Below are positions 46,470 through 58,400 of a stretch of DNA of 64,000 nt, piece by piece. Positions within the stretch are counted from its first letter, which is position 1. Every line of letters begins with the position of its first letter. A program made the translations under genes and the position numbers. The notes under the pieces were generated by a model. The model saw only the letters and a program-made list of their open reading frames with translations. It did not search any database and had not been told where the DNA came from. This DNA comes from Nematostella vectensis (Eukaryota > Cnidaria > Anthozoa > Actiniaria > Edwardsiidae), in contig NC_064039.1 of assembly GCF_932526225.1 (NCBI RefSeq), positions 12,232,139 to 12,296,138 on the forward strand, read 5' to 3'.

Positions 46470-49400
46470 ATGAGTGACGACGCGACGAAAACCGAGTCCG
46501 GTCCGACTCCCGACCCTTACGAGGGAGAGGGTGATGGCAAAGACCGCAAGAAACACCCTGGCTTCCCCAAGCGCTATATTGTGGCAATCATGGTATTTCT
46601 TGGCATCTGTGTGCAGTACGCACTCAGGGTCAACCTTAGTGTCGCCATTGGCGCCATGTGTAACCCACACACTGTCACAGAGAACGGCTTCACCATCAAA
46701 AAGGTACTTGTAGTGTATTGCGTGACTGTCAGGCGCCACCAGAAGGTACTTGTAGTGTATTGCGTGACTGTCACGCCCCACCAGAAGGTACTTGTAGTGT
46801 ATTGCGTGACTGTCACGCGCCATCAAAAGGTACTTGTAGTGCATTGCGTGACTGTCACGCACCATCAAAAAGGCACTTGTAGTGTATTGTGTGACTATCC
46901 CGCACAATCAAAAAGGCACTTGTAGTGTATTGCGTGACTGTCAGGCGCCACCAGAAGGTACTTGTAGTGTATTGCGTGACTGTCACGCCCCACCAGAAGG
47001 TACTTGTAGTGTATTGCGTGACTATCACGCACCATCAAAAAGGCACTTGTAGTGTATTGCGTGACTGTCACGCGCCATCAAAAGGTACTTGTAGTGTATT
47101 GCGTGACTGTCACGCACCATCAAAAATGTACTTGTAATGTACTGCGTGATTGTCACGTCACACTGGGTTATCAAAGCTAGGGTTCTTGAGAAGAGTTCCT
47201 CGGGGATGTGAAAACGAATGGAGTGTCTTCTGACTTATTTCATTAAAAAAAAACATTAAAACGCTTTCATTGGCCAGCAGTCCCAAATTACACAACCTCT
47301 CTGTAAAGCGCTGACCAATCAAAGAGCACCTAATGCTGTTCCGCTATTCAGTTTAAATAACGGAAATAGCAACGACAGGAGTCGGTTTAGCAGTTATATT
47401 AGCAGAATATTGAAAATATTGATTTTATTTTTCTCGAACAGTTTGTGTTCCGGGTAAGGCAACGCGGACTATTAGTGTAAAACTCAAAATTACAATGATG
47501 TTATATTTTTTCTTGTTTTCTTGTCATTCACAGCCAGCAGAGTTTGACTGGAGTTCAAAGCTTCAAGGTGATGTATAGTATTTCCGAACCAGTCTTTAAC
47601 TCTAAGGGCCTCAACCAATGTCGGGCCAGTAAGGCGTAATTCTTGGACCGGGGGGGGAGGGGGGGGGGGTAGTCTTAGGGATTTGGCACGGAGAGACTTC
47701 TTAGAGAAATTTGTAAAATAACCCGGAAAAGATACTGTGAGCGTCCCAATGTCTTTTGATACCCTAAAATACCAATTAAAACAGAACTAGATGCTTTCTT
47801 TGAACGTTTTGTATTTCACTAACTTTGAAGTGTGTACTTTAACTTGAAAGGTGTATACGTCCATGCTTATAGTCGAGATTTCGACCGATAAGAAAATATA
47901 AAACATCTAAGAAAAACCTTTTTGTGTTCTATGGATACCGTCTCATATATATTTTGTTGCTTTAGGTACAATCCTCGGTGCATTTTATTATGGCTACATG
48001 ACCATGCAGCTACCCGGAGGATGGCTTGGTCAGAGGTTCGGAGGGACTCGGGTGTTCGGAATCTGCCTCGGAATAGCTTCGGTGCTCACGATGCTGACTC
48101 CCCTTGCAGCACGAACAAGCGTCGTCGCTCTCATCACACTTCGAGTTATCGAGGGTCTAACCCTGGTATGTTAGTTAAACATTTACCTAGGCACACTTCG
48201 AGACTATGTCAGGGGGCGCCGTTTCCGTGTAACCATGTATTCTGAACATGAAGCTGTTTCCATGTTAAAGCCGCATTATCACCAGATTACTTCCGGTCGA
48301 TTACGTTACAATCTCCGATGATTTTTAACGGAAAACGCGAAAAATATTTCAAAATATTGAAAGCAGTGTGTATATTGCAAGTTTCTTCGAGGATGTGATT
48401 GATAATTTAGAGCGGATGGCATTTTAAATATCTCGGATTCTAATAGATTCTTTTGTCTTTTAACGGTTGAGGTTTGCGTCGGACCTCCGGAAGTGAACTG
48501 GTGACAATGCGGCATGTAGACTGAACATGGGGCTAGTATAAACATGTCATTCTGTTTCAGGGTGCGCTGTTATCGTGTAACCTGAATAAGTGGCTAATAT
48601 AAAAGCATATGTTACTCTGTGTCAGAGGGCGCTGTTCCCGTGTAACCATGTAATACGATTACATGGTTAAACGGGAACAGCGTCACAGAGAACATGGGGC
48701 TAGTATGAACACATGTTATTCTGTGTCAGGGGGCGTTGTTTCCGTGTAACCACGCCATCTGGAGCAAGTGGGCGCCCCCGTCTGAACGAACTCGTCTCTT
48801 CACTATCACTGTCGCAGGTATACATATCCTAGCAGGAACGGCTACTATTATGTCTGCTTTTATAACGAATTCCAGAAGGCTTATTGTTCAATTATAATAG
48901 AGGTTAACACGCCTGTGGTGTCTCGTTGGTACTTTGATGTACTAAATCAGACTTGGGGTGTTTTGATCGTTTAGTTTGATTGACTACGAGACATTGCTAA
49001 TTATGGTCGGATGCGAGATACGGATTCGGCTGTAAATCTTATGATAGATAGATATATTTATCAATTCTTTGCAACCATGGAAGTCGAATAATGAACTTAT
49101 TTGAAATCTAAAACAAACTAATAATACTAATAAAATTACGTATAAAACCTTATAAAATATAACTATGTACAATAAATCGGGAACTTATAGAAACGTACGC
49201 GGCGCCGAGTTTGCTCTATGCGTTAGAGAGATAGTCAGTAGTCATGGTAAACTTCGCAAGCGTTCTCCGTAACAGGCCTGAGGCAGGTCCGATAAGTAAA
49301 ATGTGGTTTGCTCGGTAAATCTTATGAGATGTGGTTTGTTCTGTAAATCGTATGAAATGTGGTTTGTTCTGTAAATCTTATAAGATGTGGTTTGTTTTGT

Positions 49401-52400
49401 AAATCTTATGAGATGTGTTTCGTTCTGTAAATCTTTTAAGATTTGGTTTGTTCTGTAAATCTCATGAGATGTGTTTCGTACTGTAAATCTTATGAGATGT
49501 GGTTTGTTCTGAAAATCTTACAAGATGTGGTTAGTTCTGTAAATCTAAAAGCAACATGTGGTTTATTTCAGGGTGTCCAGTAGGCACCATCTTGTCTATG
49601 CCATTGAGTGGACTGATGTCCAAGTATGGATTTGATGGCGGTTGGGCTTCAGTCTTCTACTGCTTCGGTAAGAGGGGTGATGACAAGTTCGCCCGAACGT
49701 CTTCTACCGAGCCTCCCTTGATTAACCACAAGACAAGGGAAATGTTTGCAGTACCTTGCAGCATTAGTCAATAGAGTGTGAAACAGAACAAGATAATACT
49801 AGCGCTTCGTATCCATAAATGATGGCGCTGCTTGCCGGTGCATCCATCTTATGATATTCGTGGTGTTGTTTTACCAGATGTTATTCAGGGGCGGCGGACG
49901 GGGAGGGGCATGCCTCCCACTTTTCTGAGCGGATGTGTGTTTTTTTCTTGTTGCGTCATTTTCATCTGTACTCTATGTGAAACCTAGGTACCCCTTCCCC
50001 CCTGCCATTCCCCCCCCCTCCCCTAACCCTCTTTTGGGACCATTTCCTCGCCCCCATTTGAAGAAAACGTTGTCGTTTTGAGGGACTGGTACCGAGGAAT
50101 CTCAGTTTTTTTTCAAATACTTTCTCCATTGACCAAAAAAGATCACTTTGACCAAAAAAGTCACTGTTTTTCTCTTCTGAATACAAGTCAGAAAGTTTGC
50201 GAAGCACCTGCGGTACGGCAACCTTAAAATTGCCAAGAATCATACAGTTTTTTCAAATAAGGAACATATTAGTTTCCTTATATGGAAGTGACTGCGTTTG
50301 GCAAAAACGACAATTTTTGGCTAAATTTTCTTGATATGTGTTGTTGTATATTTCTATCAAAATACAACTATCTCGTGACTATTGGCACTGCCTGCTTTGG
50401 AACACAAAACGTATAAGTGAAGACGGGGGTGTTGGTTGGTCCCGAAATCAACCCAGATCAATACTTATTAATTTTATCCCCAGGTGCGGTGGGCTTGCTG
50501 TGGTTTTTTGTTTGGCAGCTGTCAATCCACGCCACGCCCTCTGAGCACCCGACCATTTCCGAGGAGGAGAAAGTGTACATCGAGACCGCTATTGCTGATC
50601 AGCCTGGAGTTAAGGTATCTTGTCTGTTACACCACGTGACTACCTCGTGACCAGAAGGCATGCACGCTTGGCATTATGGGAAAGATGATAATCTTCCTAT
50701 GACATAGCCTGAGCCTTCCACTAGCCCTTCCCTCAAGTATAGCCTTTCCCTACAGCTAGAGAGTCAATACTAAACTAGTAGTTATGTAAAGGAAAATTGT
50801 TTCCCCTGTAGTCTAACCAGTGCTGTATCAGGCCTCGAAATATTTGGGAGGGGGGGGGGTACAATACAGAAACATTAAGAAAATATTTGGGGGCACAGCC
50901 ACGCCCCTACTGGTCATTTTCGTATAATTTTTAGAAAAATATTGGAGTTCAAGGGCCACCAGTGCCCCTATCGGCTCGGGATTCCTAAAACATCTTTAGT
51001 AACATTCATTTATTCATTACAAAATCTAAAATCTCTGTTAAACCGAGTTATTTCTTAAACAAACCCATTTTTAATCTCCACCACCACCACCACAACCACC
51101 TCCGCCACCGCCACCATCCCCGCCACCACCGCCACACCCTCCACCACCAGCGCATCCTCCCCCACCGCCACAGCCTCCCCCGCCACCATCCCCGCCACCA
51201 CCACCACACCCTCCACCACCAGCGCATCCTCCCCCACCGCCACACCCACCCCCACCGCCGTCTCCTTCTCCATCACCAGTAACACAAACCCCGCCCTCAC
51301 AGGGCTCAATGTCGACCCCAGTCTCTTCTCCGTCCCACGCCCCATACTCTAAATGGGGCCGACGCACGCCTGATTCAATGGGTCCGCTCTCCTTCCATTT
51401 GAACGAGCAATCTGAAAATAAGAGCTAGGTCAGCCTCTTTCCTTTGAACTCATCTTTTGCTTACAGATCTTCAATCGTTTAAAATGCCAACTGGCATAAT
51501 TACTGGCTCTATAACTGCTAAGACTGATTGATTTGAACATATTTTGGTTTGATTTCGAAGGCCATATTCAAAACAAGTCTACAAAGAGACAAGAGTCGTG
51601 ATGTTTCATATTTCAGATCTTGTAAAGCATGGATATAAAACGAAAACTGAAATTACTAAGTAATTGATTCCAGCGGTCTCTGAGAACCGCTGGTGAACCG
51701 CTCTTTGAGCTTTGTAGAGAAAACAAACAAAACACTAAAAAAATCCTCGATAGAAATAATGGTTTTGTTTACTGGTTCAAATGGTACCTACCTAGGCCCC
51801 AGTCTTCCGCTAAATCCACATTCCGCTCGTTCACCCACAGTGGGTAGTCTTCAAAAGGCGGCAGACTCATGCAACATGCTCCGGAAGCCAGGAGGAGTTT
51901 GGGACAACGCCGGTGGAATAGTGTAGCCCTGGGCAGTTTATCTCGTCTCACAATACGCTTCTTGCGTGAACGCCGTGCCCTTCGTTTGGCTGGACGGCAG
52001 AGAAGATAGAGCATAGCGAAAGCAAAGCTTGTAGCGATACACTGTGGCAAGATATCCGAGTGCTCAACTGAAAGGACGATTTGTCCGCTACGCAGATTAA
52101 TGTACAGTTCCGGGTATTGCAGTTTATAAGTGGCATTTTTAACAAAGACTTCATGGAAACTCTGGTGTCCTTCCTCCAAACTGAAAAACCTCAGCCTGAA
52201 GAGATCGAGGGGAGTTTTCTTCTTGGTTGCGTCACTTGTCTCGATCCATTTCCCGAAGCAAATACCGAAATCCTTACCCCCACCTCGGACAAGCATCGCG
52301 CGCTCTCCCGCCTCAATTGAAGCACACTTGTGATTGGGCGATAGTTCACCAAGGTAAGGTAATGCGGCTGGACCAAGAAGGAATGCTGACGCGGCAATTT

Positions 52401-55400
52401 GGTATCTATCATCCGCAGCGATCTCAACGGCTGCCAGATTACCCTCATATGAGTATTTCACATTAGCTATCGCCACTGTTTCATCTTTGTGGTTCTTGAC
52501 CAGATTCTGGTTAAGCTGGCCTTTTAGCTGAGACTTCTCGATGTCTTGCTGTGTTAGCATGAGACTTGGTTCAGATAGTTCCCTAGCGATCTGTCCCACA
52601 TCGAAAAAAACAGGACTTGGGATGATTTTAAGTTTAAAGCTTCCTAAGGCTGGAGGTGAAACATGAAATGTCACCTCCAATCTATCTTTGTTCTGTTCAG
52701 CCATAAATACGAATAAAGATTCTTGTGTTGTGTTGGTCCTTGTCAAAATATCCACAAATGTTCTTGGTTCTACGGTGATTTTTTTCCACTTGTGATGAAA
52801 AAGCCCCTTTGCACGAATACTTATAGCCACTGGGCTATTCTCGGCCGTGTTGCAGAAGAACCGAGGGATCGGCAAAGGGTCTCCGTCGTAGTTCACTTCT
52901 TTACCGGGCTGAATCTCTCCTTCACACCCTCCCAGCCCTTCTTTCCGATGAACGGAAAATTTAAGGGTCCTCGGACTTAGTGAGGTCAGCTTTCTTAACT
53001 TTAAGTCATAGTTATAGGTGGCATATCTGTTGTACCTCCCATTGGGAGCTTTTCCTTCTAGCTGCGGGTCCCCCCTGTACATGGCACCACGTTTAGTAAA
53101 GTTCAATGACCCGAATCGCTTCCAAACTTCTCTTGTCTCCATCTCCGCGTCGTATAATACTGATCCGGGAATTCTCCCTGATACAGTGTCATCGTGATTC
53201 AAAACGAAGCCCAGAATTTGCGAAGTGTCGTTCCTGTAGTGCAGCGGCATCATCTGATGCGCATGCCAAACGAGGTCAAAGTCGTAACAAGGAACAAGGA
53301 ATACCTCCGGGTATGCCTTCTTGATCTCGAGGTGGTGCGCGTAGCGTCGAAACGCGGATTCCAAGAACATTTCATCTTTATAATGCGGCAACGATACATT
53401 GTAGTAAAATTTCCACTGACGTAATGACGCAGATACAAGATCATAGCTTGATTTAAAACAATAGCGAGATTTGAGAAAAACGGGTTCCAGCAAATTTAAC
53501 TCAAACAATTCCTCTGGATAATGCAAGCTCCACAAATCCTTACCCATAAGTGATAATGAATTGGGGTCTGGGTTTCTACCAAAATCATGATCGACAACTT
53601 TGCCTACGAGGCACTCGCAGTCGAGCGCATAGGAGACTGGGGACAGCATATGAACGTGCCAGACCCAGGCTACGTCGAGCGGAGCTGAGAACAGAGAGAG
53701 AGGGTCTCCCTGTGGTGGGTTGGCTGCTAGTGGAAGCCACAGTTTCTCGTAGCGGCGAATGGCGTTCTCCAGTACAGATCCTTTAGCGAGGCGTGGGAAT
53801 TTACTTACGATTTCTAGGAACACTAGTTCATTCTGTGCAGCTTCTAGAAGTTGGGTTTTTCTCCCTGAAGCGTTGAGTTGCTCTTGGGCTGACAGATAAG
53901 CCGCCATTTTGTGCCCTGTAAATACAAAAAATTAAACACAGCACCGAAGTATGTTTTCAAATAATATACATAAAACATTCAATATGTTATACATACAGCA
54001 TTCGTATTTTCACAAAATACTGAACAGTATCCAAGAGCGTTTCCAGTATGGTGTTGAAGTCGTCGGCGCGTCCGACTCGAACAAACTGATCACATTTTCG
54101 GCAACAATGGTTCCTTGCTGCTATGATACTCGCTGGTTAAATATTTTGTGATCAGGTCACTTTTGCCTTGTTTTCAGACTTCGTTGATCGTTAATCGTTG
54201 CTTGAGTTGTGTTTTCCCTACAACCACGTTTTGCGCCGACGAATTCCCGAAGTTTTAATTACCGATCAGTGTACACTATCTGCCGCCACTTTGGTGCGGT
54301 GAATTTAATTTATGGGTACGCTTTTCACTTCTTTGAAAAATAAAATCCTATTTTATAGGAAGTACTCCTAGATTGTTTGAAATCTGCAACTCTCCATGGT
54401 CATTTGGGGGATTCCTGTGGCGTTGCCTGTCAAAGCTTTGGTCAGCAGTCGCCATTAAAAAAACAAACAAACAAAAAACACAAGGATGGCGTGAGCAACG
54501 AGCGATTCCTTGGTCTCCAGAAGTGATGATGGTGTATTTCTTATTTAATTTCAGGTGATCTGTAAAAATTCTATAGGAGTCCATGTAATAGGGGGTCCAT
54601 GGACCTTCTTTGCACATTTTAGCGAGCTCACTCGGGCTTTGAAACGCTGATTTTGCACAAAGTGTACTTTCTCGTGTATTCGTTTATCTTTTCGAGTGTT
54701 TATGGATGTTTTATTGCACGAATAGAAGCAAAGAAGTTGAATAATATCGGAAGTGACGTCACAAACTAGCCGTGTGTGACCATTGATCCAGCCGTTAGTG
54801 AGCCGATAAGGCTTTTTTCCATGCGACCGCGTGTAATTGAGAACGGCTATAAGAATCACAGTAGCGGATCTAGGGGGAGGGTTTAGGGGGTTTACCCTCC
54901 CCCCCCCCCCCCTCCTTTGGGCTGCCATAAAGCCATACGTTGTATACGATTCCAAATAAAATATCTGTCTGTCTTTGTAAAAAAATTTCCCCCCTCCCCC
55001 TTTGTCACTGAGCCAAACCCCCCTTTAGCTCAAAGCTAGATCCGCGCCTGAATCTAAACACAACTGCTCCGCGTACCTGAATATACAATAACAACATCTA
55101 GTCACACAAAGTTAACAAATGGAGCTCTAAACAAATTCGTGCACTATTGCACTAAGCCTAATCGCTAAAAAAAATGTAAACATTACAGGGCTCCAATTGC
55201 AGTCAATAAGCTCATAACTTGTAGTTTATCTGTTATATGCCTGAGATCAAATAATTGCGCTATAGTCTGTATAGTACGTTTGTTTGATACCAGACTCAAT
55301 CGTTGTTAAGTTCACGGGTCTAGTTACTTTAAAACGTTAGAATCAAATCCCTAAAATATTACAATCGTCTCGCAAATAACATTGGCAGCAGTAGGGGCAG

Positions 55401-58400
55401 AGTGCATTTATGGCTTGTTATGGATCTAAATAAACATTCAGATACGTACCTTTAAAGAGTCGAGAACACGAGCGTATTTTCACGTATGAGGTCTTCCTTG
55501 TTATGAATATCACTCAGACATGCGCAGACAACAATTACAAACCGGAAGCGGAAATAGCAATGAAATGCACAACAGGTTTTGTGTATTTTTTTTTTTAAAT
55601 CTCTTTCATTTTCGTACTTTTAAATAATTATAATTCATCATACCTTTCTATATCCCCATTTTTCGTCATAGGCGGTTCATTCAGCAAAAAAAGATGGCGC
55701 CCATAAATCCAATATGGCGGCGCCCTTAGACCAAGATGGCGACGACCACAAGCCACCAAAAGCCTTGCAGTCCGAGGCGAGAAAAAAGAAATTATAACCT
55801 TTTTTTACGCACAGCGAGATATATAATAGTCCATACCATAATCAGTGTGTTTTGTGATGATAAATCATTCTAGATAAAACGAATGGTCGACAGAAGGATC
55901 CCTTCATAGAACAGACATGGGAAATTGATGGTTTTAGCTCCGAAACATTTTCTTATAAAATCTTGGTCCGAAGGGGAAGGGGCAGATGCACCGTGTAGCC
56001 CCATCCCAATTAGATTAAGAGCGTAGGGGAAGGGGGTCTTTGAGCTTTGAGTTCTTTCTTATTTTATTTAGGATTTTTCCTAGCTAACAGATTAACGCTT
56101 GTTTGTTTCCACGCACAGAAGCTGTCGATTCCCTGGAAGTCGATCCTGACCTCAGGGCCCGTGTGGGCCATCATCATCGCAAACTTCACCGCAGACTGGG
56201 GCATGTACACCATCCTCATCTGCCTACCCAAGTACTTCATCGAGGTGCTCAAGTTCGATCTGGCAAAGGTGAGATTTGGCAACATTTCTTAGATGTAAAA
56301 TCCATGTGTCAAGCTTTTTAATCATCATCGTCACCATCATCTATGTCATGATCTTCATAATCATTGTGTTTATCATCACGTCATCATCATGTTCATCATC
56401 ATAATTATCTATGTCATCATAATCTACGTCAACATCATCATAATTGTCGTCGTCACCATTATTATTTAGTCATCGTAGTTTTCATTTCATTATCCTATCA
56501 TCAATGTTACTCTAAACAGAAAAATACTCGTTAATGTAATTAGAATCATCATCTATTAATTATATTATCTGAAAAATTCCCATCGTGACTTGAACAATCA
56601 TGACATCACATCAAATAATGGTTGTAGCTTTCTCAAAGTATATCTTTTAACTCTGGCTTCTCTTTTAGACTGGCTTCCTGGCTGCCCTCCCCTACGTGCT
56701 CAAGGCGTTTGTCGGGCCAACAGGAGGAGTTATCGTTGATTGGCTCATAAAGAATAAACTGAGCGTCAAGAACACTCGACGATGCGTCTTCACAGTTGGT
56801 AAGACAACAATCAGGGATTTCGTCACACTAATTTATCCCTTGTTCTAACTTCTGGTGTCGTATTTGCGCGCACATCACACTAATTTATCCCTTGTTCTAA
56901 CTTCTGGTGTCGTATTTGCGCGCACATCACACTAATTTATCCCTTGTTCTAACTTCTGCTGTCGTATTTGCGCGCACATCACACTAATTTATCCCTTGTT
57001 CTAACTTCTGGTGTCGTATTTGCGCGCACATCACACTAATTTATCCCTTGTTCTAACTTCTGCTGTCGTATTTGCGCGCACATCACACTAATTTATCCCT
57101 TGTTCTAACTTCTGGAGTCGTATTTGCGCGCACATCACACTAATTTATCCCTTGTTCTAACTTCTGGTGTCGTATTTGCGCGCACATCACACTAATTTAT
57201 CCCTTGTTCTAACTTCTGGTGTCGTATTTGCGCGCACATCACACTAATTTATCCCTTGTTCTAAGTTCTGGTGTCGTATTTGCGCGCACATCACACTAAT
57301 TTATCCCTTGTACTAACTTCTGGTGTCGTATTTGCGCGCACATCACACTAATTTATCCCTTGTTCTAACTTCTGGAGTCGTATTTGCGCGCACATCACAC
57401 TAATTTATCCCTTGTTCTAACTTCTGGTGTCGTGCAGGTTGTACTGTAGCATCAATCTTTGTCCTTGCAACTGGCTATGCCAACCAGCCATACCTAGCAG
57501 TCGGTCTTCTCACAATAGGCGTGGGAATAACTGGAATTAACGCCGCCGGTTATGCGGTCAATATCTTGGATATTGCCCCAAAGTACGCTGGTGTCATCAT
57601 GGGTGTGACTAACGTGTTCGGCGCAGCACCAGGATTTATCAGCCCCCAGATCGTTGGCATAATCACACCAAATAAGGTAGCGAATATTAGTCTACAAGAG
57701 GTGGGGGGGGGGGGGGGCTCACCAGGATTCATCAGCCCCTAAATCGTGGGCATAATCAAACCAAATAAGGTAACGGACATTATTCTACAAGAGGGGGGGG
57801 GGGGGGGGTGGGGGTGGCTACTCCAGGCTTCATCAGCCCCCAGATCGTGGGCATAACCACACCAAATAAGGTAAAGGACATTATTCTACCGGGGGAGGGG
57901 GGGGTCTAAACCAGGATTCATCAGCCCCCAAATCGTGGACATAATCAGACCAAATAAGGTAAAGGACATTATTCTACAAGAGGGGGGGGGGGGGGGGAGA
58001 ATGGCTACTCCAGGATTCATCATAATCACACCAAGTAAGGTAAGGGGAAGGGGGTACTGCAGGAATTATTATCTAGAGGCATTATTCTACAAGGAAGAGG
58101 GGGTGGGGGCTACTCCAGGGTTTTTATCAGCTAGCTCTCGGATTGTGGTCATCTTCACGCCAAATAAGGTAACCCTATTTTGGGCGATGTACTTTTCTAT
58201 TATTGCAAAATAAAAAATGTTATCATGGGACCACTTAAGGGTATGGTAGGCACTCTTTTAAATAGATGATAAAATAGAGATTTTTCTCATGGTTCCAGAC
58301 TGCTAAGGAGTGGCGGGTCGTCTTTTGGATCACCTTCATCGTGTACATTGTGGGAATCGTCTTGTTCGGACTGTTAGTGTCCGGTGACAAACAAAAGTGG

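Noticed and set aside
46704..46925. Continuation of SLC17 exon 1 through the repeat as coding sequence
   Set aside because: The SLC17 family requires the WDxxxQG segment next, which is supplied by the exon at 47534 in correct phase from the donor at 46704. The open repeat frame follows from its 42-bp period.
51048..51345. Trp/Arg-rich and Val-rich ORFs overlapping the Gly tail
   Set aside because: They are alternate frames of the GGN repeat. Only the Gly frame joins in phase to the DUF1399 exon and matches the known GRDP tail.
53106..53786. Plus-strand ORFs inside the GRDP exon
   Set aside because: Antisense shadows of the long minus-strand coding exon, with no homology of their own.
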